The notes beneath the pieces were generated by a model. It saw only the letters and a program-made list of their open reading frames with translations. It did no database searches and was not told the origin of the DNA. Shown piece after piece: positions 52,224 through 59,433 of a DNA stretch of 64,000 nt. This stretch comes from an uncultured Fidelibacterota bacterium (GTDB lineage Bacteria; Fidelibacterota; Marinisomatia; Marinisomatales; TCS55), in the NCBI GenBank assembly GCA_913062595.1, contig CAJXWT010000002.1:28955-92954 (forward strand), written 5' to 3'. Numbering within the stretch: the stretch's first letter is position 1; each line of letters begins with the position of its first letter. Made by a program: the position numbers and the translations under genes.

Positions 52224-53096
52224 TTAACCGTAGCTTTCACGCTTTATACGGGATTTGTCTATGCCAATTTCTGATAAATAACCCAATGTTGATTCCATAA
52301 ATCGCGGATTTAGGGATTCATTGCTCTCTTTGGCGAGCTTTTTATCATGGACCGTATTAGCAGGCCCACAGACATAAACCAGTGGATCATCAAGCTGTTC
52401 GATGGCTTTTTCAATGGTCAGCTTATCAATACGGCCTCCCACTACTGCAGCATTAGTTGATAATGGCGGGTTTTCCCGAGTTATAAAAAACTTAATATCT
52501 AATTGGTCAGGGAACTCTTTCTGTAGTTTGATCAGTTCTTCACCATAAATTGTATCTAACCATGTTTTATTACTGTACAAAAGTGTTTGTATCATTTCCG
52601 GATGATTACGCAAACCAAATTTCAAAATGCTCCAATTAGGTACGATACCGCTTCCTGCGGCAATATGAAGAATAGAACTTGGGGTTTTACCTTCCTTGGG
52701 CAGCGTATACGGTCCCGTAAAGCCGGTAACTAGCATTTTTCGTCCTGTAGCTGTACGCTGGGCCAATATTGGTGATAGCAGAGGTGGATATTTTGTGTAG
52801 CCCGGCACATAGCGTTCTTCCTTAACTGTTATGGCTAAATAATGTTCATCAGGAGCGCTCGCCATGGAATAGGCCCGCGGTAGTTCTTTCTTACCTTTTA
52901 CGTCCTCTAGAAAAGCAATCCAGCGTCCCAGTGCTTCGAATTGATGGGGATCAATCGTCAAAAAATGACCAGAGAGGTAATCCATATGATCATTTCCTGT
53001 AAACAAGACCAGCGTCGTTGTATCATGTGCCTCTTGGATGACATCAGCAACCATCACCTCCAGTTCCATTATCTTACTTCTGGATGGTTGCGTCAT
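52224..53096 (-). CDS. FAD/NAD(P)-binding flavin reductase, ferredoxin-NADP-reductase like
   Basis: A 290-residue flavoprotein of the FNR superfamily. The FAD-contact motif is LPRAYSMAS (about residues 87-95), and the NAD(P)-binding domain has HIAAGSGIVPNWSIL and LVYVCGPANTVHD. No 2Fe-2S domain is present, so it differs from Rieske or phenylacetate-type reductases. The C-terminus ends RIKRESYG. It may pass electrons from NADPH to an unidentified acceptor. The frame can start at 53096 or at ATG 53069 or 53054; the shortest option has a better-placed AG-rich sequence, so the start is uncertain. It sits 68 bases after pntB, and the transhydrogenase makes NADPH. Confidence 0.82.
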   Translation of the reverse strand: MTQPSRSKIMELEVMVADVIQEAHDTTTLVLFTGNDHMDYLSGHFLTIDPHQFEALGRWIAFLEDVKGKKELPRAYSMASAPDEHYLAITVKEERYVPGYTKYPPLLSPILAQRTATGRKMLVTGFTGPYTLPKEGKTPSSILHIAAGSGIVPNWSILKFGLRNHPEMIQTLLYSNKTWLDTIYGEELIKLQKEFPDQLDIKFFITRENPPLSTNAAVVGGRIDKLTIEKAIEQLDDPLVYVCGPANTVHDKKLAKESNESLNPRFMESTLGYLSEIGIDKSRIKRESYG

Positions 53097-53164
53097 CAGT
53101 TATGGGCGTGGATTTTGATTATGATTTTAAATTTTAGGTCCTTATGATAAAATTACTACTTGAA

Positions 53165-54538
53165 TTATTTCAGTTCGGATACCAGTTTTGATACAGTATC
53201 CTTGGCATCACCAAAGATCATAATGGTGTTATCATTATAAAATAATTCATTCTCGATGCCGGCAAACCCAGGATTCATACTGCGTTTTAGCACGAATACG
53301 GTCTGACTCTTATCTACGTCGAGAATAGGCATACCGAAAATAGGACTATTAGTGTCATGCCGGGCAGCGGGATTAACCACATCATTTGCTCCAATCACCA
53401 AGGTTACATCCGTTTCCTCGAATTCAGGGTTAATTTGATCCAGGTCATACAGACTATCATAGGGTACATTTGCTTCCGCAAGTAAAACATTCATATGGCC
53501 CGGCATCCGACCAGCAACAGGATGAATTGCGTATTTTACTATAACACCCTTCCCTTCCAGTAATTCCTGCAGTTCATGAACCATGTATTGTGCTTGAGCT
53601 ACAGCCAGACCGTAACCAGGCACAATTATAATCTGCTTGGCATTTTCAAAAATTACTACCGTGTCCCCTGGTTCATACGATTTTACTGTTTTCATCGGAT
53701 CTACTTCTAAGGGACTCGCCTCAGCATCATAGCCAACGCCGGCAAAAAGTACATTCCAGATCGTACGGTTCATTCCTTTGCACATGATATCGGTCAAAAT
53801 GATACCACTGGCACCGACAAGAGATCCACTGATTATAAGGGCATCATTTTGAATCACAAAACCAGTGGAACATGCTGCAAGTCCAGAAAAAGAATTCAGC
53901 ATTGAGATCACGACGGGCATGTCGGCACCGCCGATTGGAATTACGAATAAAATCCCAAGTAATAGCGCTATGACTATTATGGCCAATACAGCATTACTTG
54001 CCTGCGCAGGATCCAAAACAGCATAAACGGCCAATAAGACAACAACTCCAGTTAATAGGCCATTAAAACTATGTTGGCCACTGAATTTTATTGGTGCACC
54101 ACGCATAATGCCCTGGAGTTTCGAAAAGGCCACTAAACTACCAGAAAATGTTATGGCACCGATCAGCACACTGAGTATGATTGTTGCTAGAGTAAAAACC
54201 AGCAATGGTTCACCCTTATAGAATTCCGCAGCAGCGACCAGCAATGAGGCACTACCGCCAAACCCATTAAAAAGCGCAACCAGCTGCGGCATGGATGTCA
54301 TTTCCACCCTCTTGGCCAATACTGCACCAATTGCACTGCCAATCACTATACCAATAAAGATTGTTTGAAAGTCAAGGATCTGGTTGTTTAATAATGTAGC
54401 GGTAACAGCTAATAGCATTCCAATAGCAGCCGTAGTGTTTCCTTTCGGAGCTGTTCGCGGATGCGAAAGTTGTCGCAGGCCCAGGATGAAAAGAACGGCT
54501 GAGAACAGATAAATAATGGGTATAAAAATATCCTGCAC
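53165..54538 (-). CDS. pntB: NAD(P) transhydrogenase subunit beta PntB
   Basis: A 457-residue membrane subunit of proton-translocating transhydrogenase, which uses the proton gradient to reduce NADP with NADH. Nine or so membrane spans in the first 290 residues include FNGFGGSASLLVA and IPIGGADMPVVISMLNS. The NADP-binding domain follows, with IIVPGYGLAVAQAQ, AIHPVAGRMPGHMNVLLAEA, LVIGANDVVNPAA and PIFGMPILDVDKS. All are typical of PntB. It follows the small PntAB gene by 8 bases and is the last of three pnt genes. Confidence 0.97.
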   Translation of the reverse strand: MQDIFIPIIYLFSAVLFILGLRQLSHPRTAPKGNTTAAIGMLLAVTATLLNNQILDFQTIFIGIVIGSAIGAVLAKRVEMTSMPQLVALFNGFGGSASLLVAAAEFYKGEPLLVFTLATIILSVLIGAITFSGSLVAFSKLQGIMRGAPIKFSGQHSFNGLLTGVVVLLAVYAVLDPAQASNAVLAIIVIALLLGILFVIPIGGADMPVVISMLNSFSGLAACSTGFVIQNDALIISGSLVGASGIILTDIMCKGMNRTIWNVLFAGVGYDAEASPLEVDPMKTVKSYEPGDTVVIFENAKQIIIVPGYGLAVAQAQYMVHELQELLEGKGVIVKYAIHPVAGRMPGHMNVLLAEANVPYDSLYDLDQINPEFEETDVTLVIGANDVVNPAARHDTNSPIFGMPILDVDKSQTVFVLKRSMNPGFAGIENELFYNDNTIMIFGDAKDTVSKLVSELK

Positions 54539-54545
54539 GATTATC

Positions 54546-54824
54546 TTATTTTTTGAACATTTTTAGCATACGGCCCGTAACCATAAAGCCGCCGACCACA
54601 TTGATCATGGCCAGTATAATTGCGATCAGACCAAGAGTGCCGCTTAATGTCCCCGGCAATGACCCTGCAGCCAGCAAGGCTCCTACAATCGTGATCCCGG
54701 ATATCGCATTTGAGCCGGACATGAGGGGCGTATGGAGTGTTGGGGGAATTTTAGAGATAACTTCAAATCCCACAAATACAGCTAGAACAAACACATAAAT
54801 TTCAACTAATAATTGCGCATTCAT
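54546..54824 (-). CDS. pntAB: NAD(P) transhydrogenase alpha subunit, membrane part (PntAB)
   Basis: A 92-residue membrane protein: VEIYVFVLAVFVGFEVI, then the conserved VPPTLHTPLMSGSNAISGI-type segment (here KIPPTLHTPLMSGSNAIS), and GALLAAGSLPGTLSGTLG. It corresponds to the C-terminal membrane domain of E. coli PntA, here a separate gene as in many non-enteric bacteria. It overlaps the PntAA gene by four bases. With PntB it forms the proton channel. Confidence 0.95.
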   Translation of the reverse strand: MNAQLLVEIYVFVLAVFVGFEVISKIPPTLHTPLMSGSNAISGITIVGALLAAGSLPGTLSGTLGLIAIILAMINVVGGFMVTGRMLKMFKK

Positions 54825-55987
54825 GATTTTTCCTCCTCTTCACGATCCAAAAGGTCAATCACATGCTGGTTCATTATCTTCCCTTCGTGGGTCAGCATTG
54901 TGCCGGCAATCACTTCATCATTTGGATCGATATTCAGTTCCCCTTCATTCAGCATTTCACCTAATAGAGCAGCAACATTGCGACTGAACATTTCACTGGT
55001 GTGGTAGGATAAACTCGATGGCAGATCAAGCGGAGCAAGTATTTTCACACCATGGCGTTCAACATTCTTACCCGGCACTGTAAGCTCACAATTACCACCT
55101 TGCTCAGCAGCAAGGTCAACAATCACAGATCCATGGCGCATAGACTGTAACATTTCTTCTGTAATGAGCAGAGGGGCTCTTTTCCCAAATATTTGTGCTG
55201 TGGTTATGACCGCATCCGTATCAGGTAGGTGTTCGCCAATTATAGCATGTTCATACCGGTAGAAATCTTCCGTCATTTCTTCCGCGTAACCACCGGCCGT
55301 TTCCGCATCTTGGCTTGTTTCCAGAGAAACAAATTCAGCCCCCAGACTCTCTACCTGCTCTTTAACGATTGGTCGCGTGTCAAACGCTTTTACCCGCGCG
55401 CCCAGACGCTTTGCAGTAGCAATGGCCTGTAATCCAGCCACACCAGCACCGATGACAAGTACTTTGGCCGGTAAGATGGTACCTGCAGCAGTCATCATTA
55501 AGGGAAAAAACTTATTCAATCTGCTAGCAGCTAATAATACTGCCTTATACCCTGCTGCCGAATTCATGGCGCTAAGCGCATCCATTCGTTGGGCCCGGGA
55601 AATACGTGGCACAAGTTCCATGGAAAATGTAGTCAGCTCTCGCTCAGCCAACGATTGAATATTATGAATGTATTTAAAGGGACTCATAAAGCCAATAATC
55701 ACGGAACCTTTAGCCAATGGATCCACAAGTTCAAGCATACCATCCTGCAAGCAAACAACCTGTACTTTGAGGAAAATATGCCCTTCTTTCAATAATTCAT
55801 CATAATCTGCAACAATGGCTGCGCCCGCAGCTTCGTAGTCCTTTGGCCTGAAACCAGCTTCAATACCTGTACCTTCTTGGATGAGAATTGTAATTCCTTG
55901 CTTGGCGAGACGTTTAACGCTTTCTGGTACCAAGGCTACCCTTTTTTCGTCTGCTACAGTTTCTTTGAGTACACTAATGGTTAGCAT
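54821..55987 (-). CDS. pntAA: NAD(P) transhydrogenase alpha subunit, NAD-binding part (PntAA)
   Basis: A 388-residue soluble subunit that binds NAD(H). Key segments are LKETVADEKRVALVPESV at the start, MELVPRISRAQRMDALSAM, the Rossmann motif VLVIGAGVAGLQAIATAKRL (about residues 170-189), and VITTAQIFGKRAPLLIT. Together with PntAB and PntB it forms the complete enzyme, so the cell can balance NADH and NADPH. The stop overlaps the PntAB start by four bases. The gene begins 123 bases from the divergent msrA gene; a promoter should lie in between. Confidence 0.96.
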   Translation of the reverse strand: MLTISVLKETVADEKRVALVPESVKRLAKQGITILIQEGTGIEAGFRPKDYEAAGAAIVADYDELLKEGHIFLKVQVVCLQDGMLELVDPLAKGSVIIGFMSPFKYIHNIQSLAERELTTFSMELVPRISRAQRMDALSAMNSAAGYKAVLLAASRLNKFFPLMMTAAGTILPAKVLVIGAGVAGLQAIATAKRLGARVKAFDTRPIVKEQVESLGAEFVSLETSQDAETAGGYAEEMTEDFYRYEHAIIGEHLPDTDAVITTAQIFGKRAPLLITEEMLQSMRHGSVIVDLAAEQGGNCELTVPGKNVERHGVKILAPLDLPSSLSYHTSEMFSRNVAALLGEMLNEGELNIDPNDEVIAGTMLTHEGKIMNQHVIDLLDREEEEKS

Positions 55988-56066
55988 TATTGCCCTTATT
56001 GATAAATATCAGGGCGCAAAATTACAATACAATTTTGGTAAACAACTATCAATTGATTGAGCATAA

Positions 56067-56094
56067 TTGCTGTTTTGTGATGACTAATTATAAA
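56067..56094 (+). promoter_or_regulatory. Possible housekeeping promoter for msrA
   Basis: In the 123-base gap between the divergent pntAA and msrA genes, TTGCTG (56067-56072) and TATAAA (56089-56094) are separated by 16 bases, near the spacing of a sigma-70 promoter. The -10 box ends 16 bases before the msrA start, leaving a short leader. The region is AT-rich, and similar boxes are likely by chance. Confidence 0.35.
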
Positions 56095-56110
56095 GTTTAA
56101 ATTACTAGAT

Positions 56111-56698
56111 GTGAAGACCATTAAATTATCACTCTGTTTTGTATTATTGCTATCAATAGTCCATGGAGAAGAAACAATGAAAGAATCAGAAAAAGCTACC
56201 TTTGGTGCCGGTTGTTTTTGGTGCGTAGAAGCAGTGTTTCAGCGTTTGGAAGGCGTGAAAGACGTTGTGCCTGGTTATTGCGGCGGTGACAAAGATAATC
56301 CCACCTATAAAGAGGTTTGCACGGGCATGACCGGACATGTCGAAGTGGCTCAAATAACGTTTGATCCCGCAACCATTTCCTTTGATGAACTCCTCACCAT
56401 GTTTTGGCAGTCACACGATCCCACAACCCGCAACCGTCAGGGCAATGATGTCGGCACGCAATATCGATCGGCTATATTCTACCATAATGAGGAGCAACGG
56501 TCCGCAGCGGAAAGATCCATGGAAAAATTTGACAATTCGGGAGCATACTCAAATCCCATTGTGACGGAAATTACTACCCTGGATCAATTCTGGCCAGCCG
56601 AAGATTACCATAACAATTACTACGATAATAACCCGAACCAACCCTACTGCAGGATCGTAATCAAACCAAAGCTGGATAAATTATTTATGGATAAATGA
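56111..56698 (+). CDS. msrA: Exported peptide methionine sulfoxide reductase MsrA
   Basis: A 195-residue reductase that repairs S-methionine sulfoxide in proteins. The active site GCFWC is near residue 36 (GAGCFWCVEAVF). The substrate-pocket segment TGHVEVAQITFDP and the later FWQSHDPTTRNRQGNDVGTQYRS, here cited as DVGTQYRS, are family standard. A Cys near the C-terminus (NQPYCRI) could be the resolving residue. From a GTG start at 56111 it has a signal peptide (LSLCFVLLLSIVHGEE), so it probably acts in the periplasm on oxidised envelope proteins. An internal ATG at 56177 would give a cytosolic form. It converges on serC, whose stop is one base away. Confidence 0.93.
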   Translation: MKTIKLSLCFVLLLSIVHGEETMKESEKATFGAGCFWCVEAVFQRLEGVKDVVPGYCGGDKDNPTYKEVCTGMTGHVEVAQITFDPATISFDELLTMFWQSHDPTTRNRQGNDVGTQYRSAIFYHNEEQRSAAERSMEKFDNSGAYSNPIVTEITTLDQFWPAEDYHNNYYDNNPNQPYCRIVIKPKLDKLFMDK

Positions 56699-56699
56699 T

Positions 56700-57782
56700 T
56701 CAGCTGTGCTGGGATTCATATTCCCGCATGGCGGCAACCAGCGCATCCACACCCGCTTCGGGCATGGCATTATAGATCGAAGCCCGGAATCCACCAACAG
56801 ACCTGTGCCCTTTTAAAGTCATAAGACCATGCTTAGTACAGAAATCAAGGAATTCTTTTTCATCCCCATCTTCTGCGAAAACAAAGGGAACATTCATTAG
56901 CGATCGATCCTCTTCGGCTATGGGGCTCTTAAAAAGTAAATTTCGTTCAATTTCAGCGTAAAGTTTATCCGCTTTCACCTTGTTTCTCTGTTCAATGACC
57001 CGGATACCGCCAAGATCATCCAGCCAGTGCAGTGTCCTGTTAACGACAAAAATCGCCGAAACAGGGGGTGTGTTGAAGGCCGATCCTTTATCAATATGGG
57101 TATTGTAATCCAGCATCGTGGGGATGTGTCGATCTACTTTCCCCAGGATATCATCCCTGATAATGACCATCGTAACACCTGCAGGCCCCATATTCTTCTG
57201 GGCACCGGCGTAAATCAGGCCAAATGAATTGAAATCCACGGGACGGCTGAAAATATCCGAAGACATATCGGCGACAAGATATCCTTCAGGATTTAATGTC
57301 TCAGGGAAAGTTTTCCATTGGGTGCCATAGATCGTATTATTACTGGTAATATGTAAATATATTGCTTTAGATGATTGCTGTAAATCCTTATTTATATGAT
57401 CATATATACTATTTTTTGTTGAACAAGCTACGTGAACTGAACCATATGCCTGCGCTTCCTTTTGGGCCTTTGCCGCCCAGGAACCTGTATCGGTATAATC
57501 AGCGGTCTCGTTTTTTGGAAGTAGATTCATGGGTATCATGGAAAACTGGGTCGACGCACCACCCTGCAACCAAATAATATGATAGTTATCCGGTACCGCC
57601 AGTAAACGTCTTGCTAGACTGTTGGTCTCTGCCATCAGATTAACTACAGGCTGGGAGCGGTGACTCATCTCCAGCAGGCTCATGCCGCTATTCTTGTAAT
57701 TCACCACCGCAGCAGCAGTATCCTGGAGCGCTCCGCCTGGCAATACGGCTGGCCCAGCACTAAAATTGTATATCTTATTCAT
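56700..57782 (-). CDS. serC: Phosphoserine aminotransferase SerC
   Basis: A 360-residue PLP enzyme that converts 3-phosphohydroxypyruvate and glutamate to phosphoserine in serine synthesis; it may also serve pyridoxal synthesis. The N-terminal YNFSAGPAVLP and the EMSHRSQPV segments are typical. The PLP lysine lies in IYAGAQKNMGPAGVT (about residue 196), and the C-terminal GHRSVGGFRASIYNA binds the phosphate. Length matches the E. coli protein (362). It lies 120 bases downstream of the stress module, from which a terminator separates it. Confidence 0.97.
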   Translation of the reverse strand: MNKIYNFSAGPAVLPGGALQDTAAAVVNYKNSGMSLLEMSHRSQPVVNLMAETNSLARRLLAVPDNYHIIWLQGGASTQFSMIPMNLLPKNETADYTDTGSWAAKAQKEAQAYGSVHVACSTKNSIYDHINKDLQQSSKAIYLHITSNNTIYGTQWKTFPETLNPEGYLVADMSSDIFSRPVDFNSFGLIYAGAQKNMGPAGVTMVIIRDDILGKVDRHIPTMLDYNTHIDKGSAFNTPPVSAIFVVNRTLHWLDDLGGIRVIEQRNKVKADKLYAEIERNLLFKSPIAEEDRSLMNVPFVFAEDGDEKEFLDFCTKHGLMTLKGHRSVGGFRASIYNAMPEAGVDALVAAMREYESQHS

Positions 57783-57841
57783 TTTTATCAGTAAATAATG
57801 CGGGCAGAAGTTATCTCCAAAGAATTGGACACACCAACCAC

Positions 57842-57874
57842 CATAAACAAAAATGCCCGATTTTCACCGGGCAT
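57842..57874 (-). terminator. Rho-independent terminator after the stress-module genes
   Basis: On the minus strand a perfect 7-base GC-rich stem (ATGCCCG with CGGGCAT, 57853-57859 and 57868-57874) with an 8-base loop is followed by a U-rich run (TTTTTGTTT, 57845-57853). It sits 29 bases after the stop of the Spy-like gene (57903) and ahead of serC, so it should end the sigma/anti-sigma/Spy transcript and insulate serC. Confidence 0.85.
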
Positions 57875-57902
57875 ATCTACAGATTCACATATTCCTAATG
57901 AT

Positions 57903-58415
57903 TTACCATCTTTTACGCTTTTTCTTATATCCACCCATATCTTTGCCCCGTTTACGATGGTCCCGCATGCGCTCTTTCGCATCACTTACCATTTCGTGCC
58001 CAAAAATATGAAACAATACCTGTTGTTCATTAGTTAAGACATCTGAAAGTCCATTCGCAAATTTCTCTTTTTCGGCATTTATCTTCTTTTCCAAAGCTTT
58101 GGATTTATTCCTAGCTATTTCTAGTTCCTTATCGGTGACCTTTTCTCCCTTTCTGGCCTTTACAACCACATCTGCCCAAATATTTCTTCTCTCTTTTCCC
58201 ATTTCCTCCATTTCAGCTTTGTGAGAGTTAAGTTTCGGAAAAAATACCTCGGCCTGCTTCTCATCCAAGTCAAGATTTTCTGTAAGTTTCCAAATGGCAT
58301 ACATTTGCATACGACCACGGTCGTCACCATCGCGATCTTCCATTCTGCGGTCACGCTGAGCGAATAAAGAAGTACTTAATAATATACCAATTAATGCAAT
58401 GTTGCTTATCTTCAT
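57903..58415 (-). CDS. Spy/CpxP-like periplasmic protein
   Basis: A 170-residue exported helical protein with a signal peptide (ALIGILLSTSLFAQ). The mature chain is very charged: it opens with an acidic/basic stretch, then LTENLDLDEKQAEVFFPKLN, then long amphipathic helices (KALEKKINAEKEKFANGLSD), and a basic C-terminal tail (KKKRKRW). This layout recalls the Spy/CpxP and zinc-resistance families of periplasmic chaperones or sensors, where a LTxxQ helix is typical; here the pattern is approximate. It overlaps the membrane protein gene by four bases (58412-58415), so it is the third gene of the sigma-factor operon and probably part of its output or feedback. Confidence 0.72.
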   Translation of the reverse strand: MKISNIALIGILLSTSLFAQRDRRMEDRDGDDRGRMQMYAIWKLTENLDLDEKQAEVFFPKLNSHKAEMEEMGKERRNIWADVVVKARKGEKVTDKELEIARNKSKALEKKINAEKEKFANGLSDVLTNEQQVLFHIFGHEMVSDAKERMRDHRKRGKDMGGYKKKRKRW

Positions 58416-58795
58416 GATTCATTCTCCATGAGGTTAACAATTTTATCATATTCTATTTCGTCAAGAAAGGAAAAAGCCATCCAAATATCCTCTTCCTGTT
58501 CTATGATATAGAGGGCCAGATCATCAAAATATTCACTGTCCTCATCCTGATCAGAAATAATGTTTGTGCTGTAATAATAACTGCCCTCCATCAAAATGGC
58601 ACCCTGATCTAATTCATTATAGCCGAGGATCCCCACGACTAATACCACTACCATCGCTAAATACCCAGAAATCGCCTGACTGCGCTTTAGGGCCTGCGCG
58701 TATCTGGCTGTGGTTAATTTATTGATAAACTGCTCTGGATCAAGCATCTCGCTAGTGTTGGAAAATGTTTTTCGCAGTTTTGATTCAAAATTCAT
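58412..58795 (-). CDS. Putative membrane anti-sigma factor
   Basis: A 127-residue protein with a cytoplasmic N-terminus (about 1-42), one membrane span (SGYLAMVVVLVVGILGY, about 43-60) and an acidic periplasmic part (DQDEDSEYFDDLALYI, YIIEQEEDIWMAF). It lies between an ECF sigma factor and a Spy-like protein with four-base overlaps on both sides, the classic anti-sigma position. There is no recognisable zinc HxxxCxxC motif, so it is not the ZAS class. The anti-sigma function is inferred from topology and context. Confidence 0.65.
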   Translation of the reverse strand: MNFESKLRKTFSNTSEMLDPEQFINKLTTARYAQALKRSQAISGYLAMVVVLVVGILGYNELDQGAILMEGSYYYSTNIISDQDEDSEYFDDLALYIIEQEEDIWMAFSFLDEIEYDKIVNLMENES

Positions 58796-59319
58796 TTGTT
58801 GTTTCCTAAAAGCGATTTTACCCGCTTAATACCGTGGTGATAATTTACTTTTGCTGAACCTTCGGTCATATCAAGAATATTACCAATGTCCTTGAACGGT
58901 AATGCCTGAGATATACGCATCATGACCACAAGACGTTGTTTTTTCGGCAACTGACCCACTGCCGCCCATACTTCCTCTTTTCGCCACTGTCTATCCTGTG
59001 AAGTATCCACATAACCGGGGTCCGGCACCTGGTCCAAATGGAGCATATTGCGCCATTTATTCCTTTTGAAGTAGGTGTTGGCTGTATTGATGTTAACACG
59101 GTACAGGTAGGTATTAAACTCGGATTCAAATCGAAACTTTTTAAGGGCCTTAAATAGTTTAATGAAAACTGTCTGAGCCAGGTCTTCGGCCTCCATCTTA
59201 TCAGGGGTAATCTTTTGAAAAAAGTGGTAAACCAAATCCAGATATTTACGCACGAGTTCATTAAATGCTGCATCGCTGCCCCTTTGAAATTCCTGTATTA
59301 GTTCTCGGTCTGTTTTCAT
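58792..59319 (-). CDS. ECF-family RNA polymerase sigma factor
   Basis: A 175-residue ECF sigma factor. Region 2 spans about residues 20-90 (AAFNELVRKYLDLVYHFF, then EDLAQTVFIKLFKALKKF), a linker follows (PDPGYVDTSQDRQWRKEE), and region 4 spans about 115-170 (LPKKQRLVVMMRISQALPF, GNILDMTEGSAKVNYHHG). The length is normal. It directs transcription of an envelope or stress regulon, likely including the next two genes. The candidate promoter 13 bases upstream of its start has an ECF-like AACC/CGTC pair and suggests autoregulation. Confidence 0.93.
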   Translation of the reverse strand: MKTDRELIQEFQRGSDAAFNELVRKYLDLVYHFFQKITPDKMEAEDLAQTVFIKLFKALKKFRFESEFNTYLYRVNINTANTYFKRNKWRNMLHLDQVPDPGYVDTSQDRQWRKEEVWAAVGQLPKKQRLVVMMRISQALPFKDIGNILDMTEGSAKVNYHHGIKRVKSLLGNNK

Positions 59320-59331
59320 CCATTATTACCA

Positions 59332-59362
59332 GATTAGACGCATGGGTCGTGGAAAGGTTAAA
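59332..59362 (-). promoter_or_regulatory. Candidate ECF-type autoregulatory promoter
   Basis: On the minus strand TTTAACCTTT (59353-59362) is followed after 11 bases by GCGTCTAATC (59332-59341). An AAC-containing -35 and a CGTC-containing -10 are recurring features of ECF promoters. The sigma-factor ATG is at 59319, 13 bases past the -10 element, so the leader would be very short. The region is also the divergent upstream of the UvrD-type gene. Assignment is by pattern only. Confidence 0.45.
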
Positions 59363-59433
59363 TAGAAAACAATTAATAGTAAAATACCAAACTTGCGCCC
59401 TGACATTACGGGGATTCCTGTCTAATTTTGTTT

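Noticed and set aside
57788..57985. Minus-strand frame in the gap after the Spy-like gene
   Set aside because: It overlaps the terminator and the end of the Spy-like gene in another frame; no family or signal seen.
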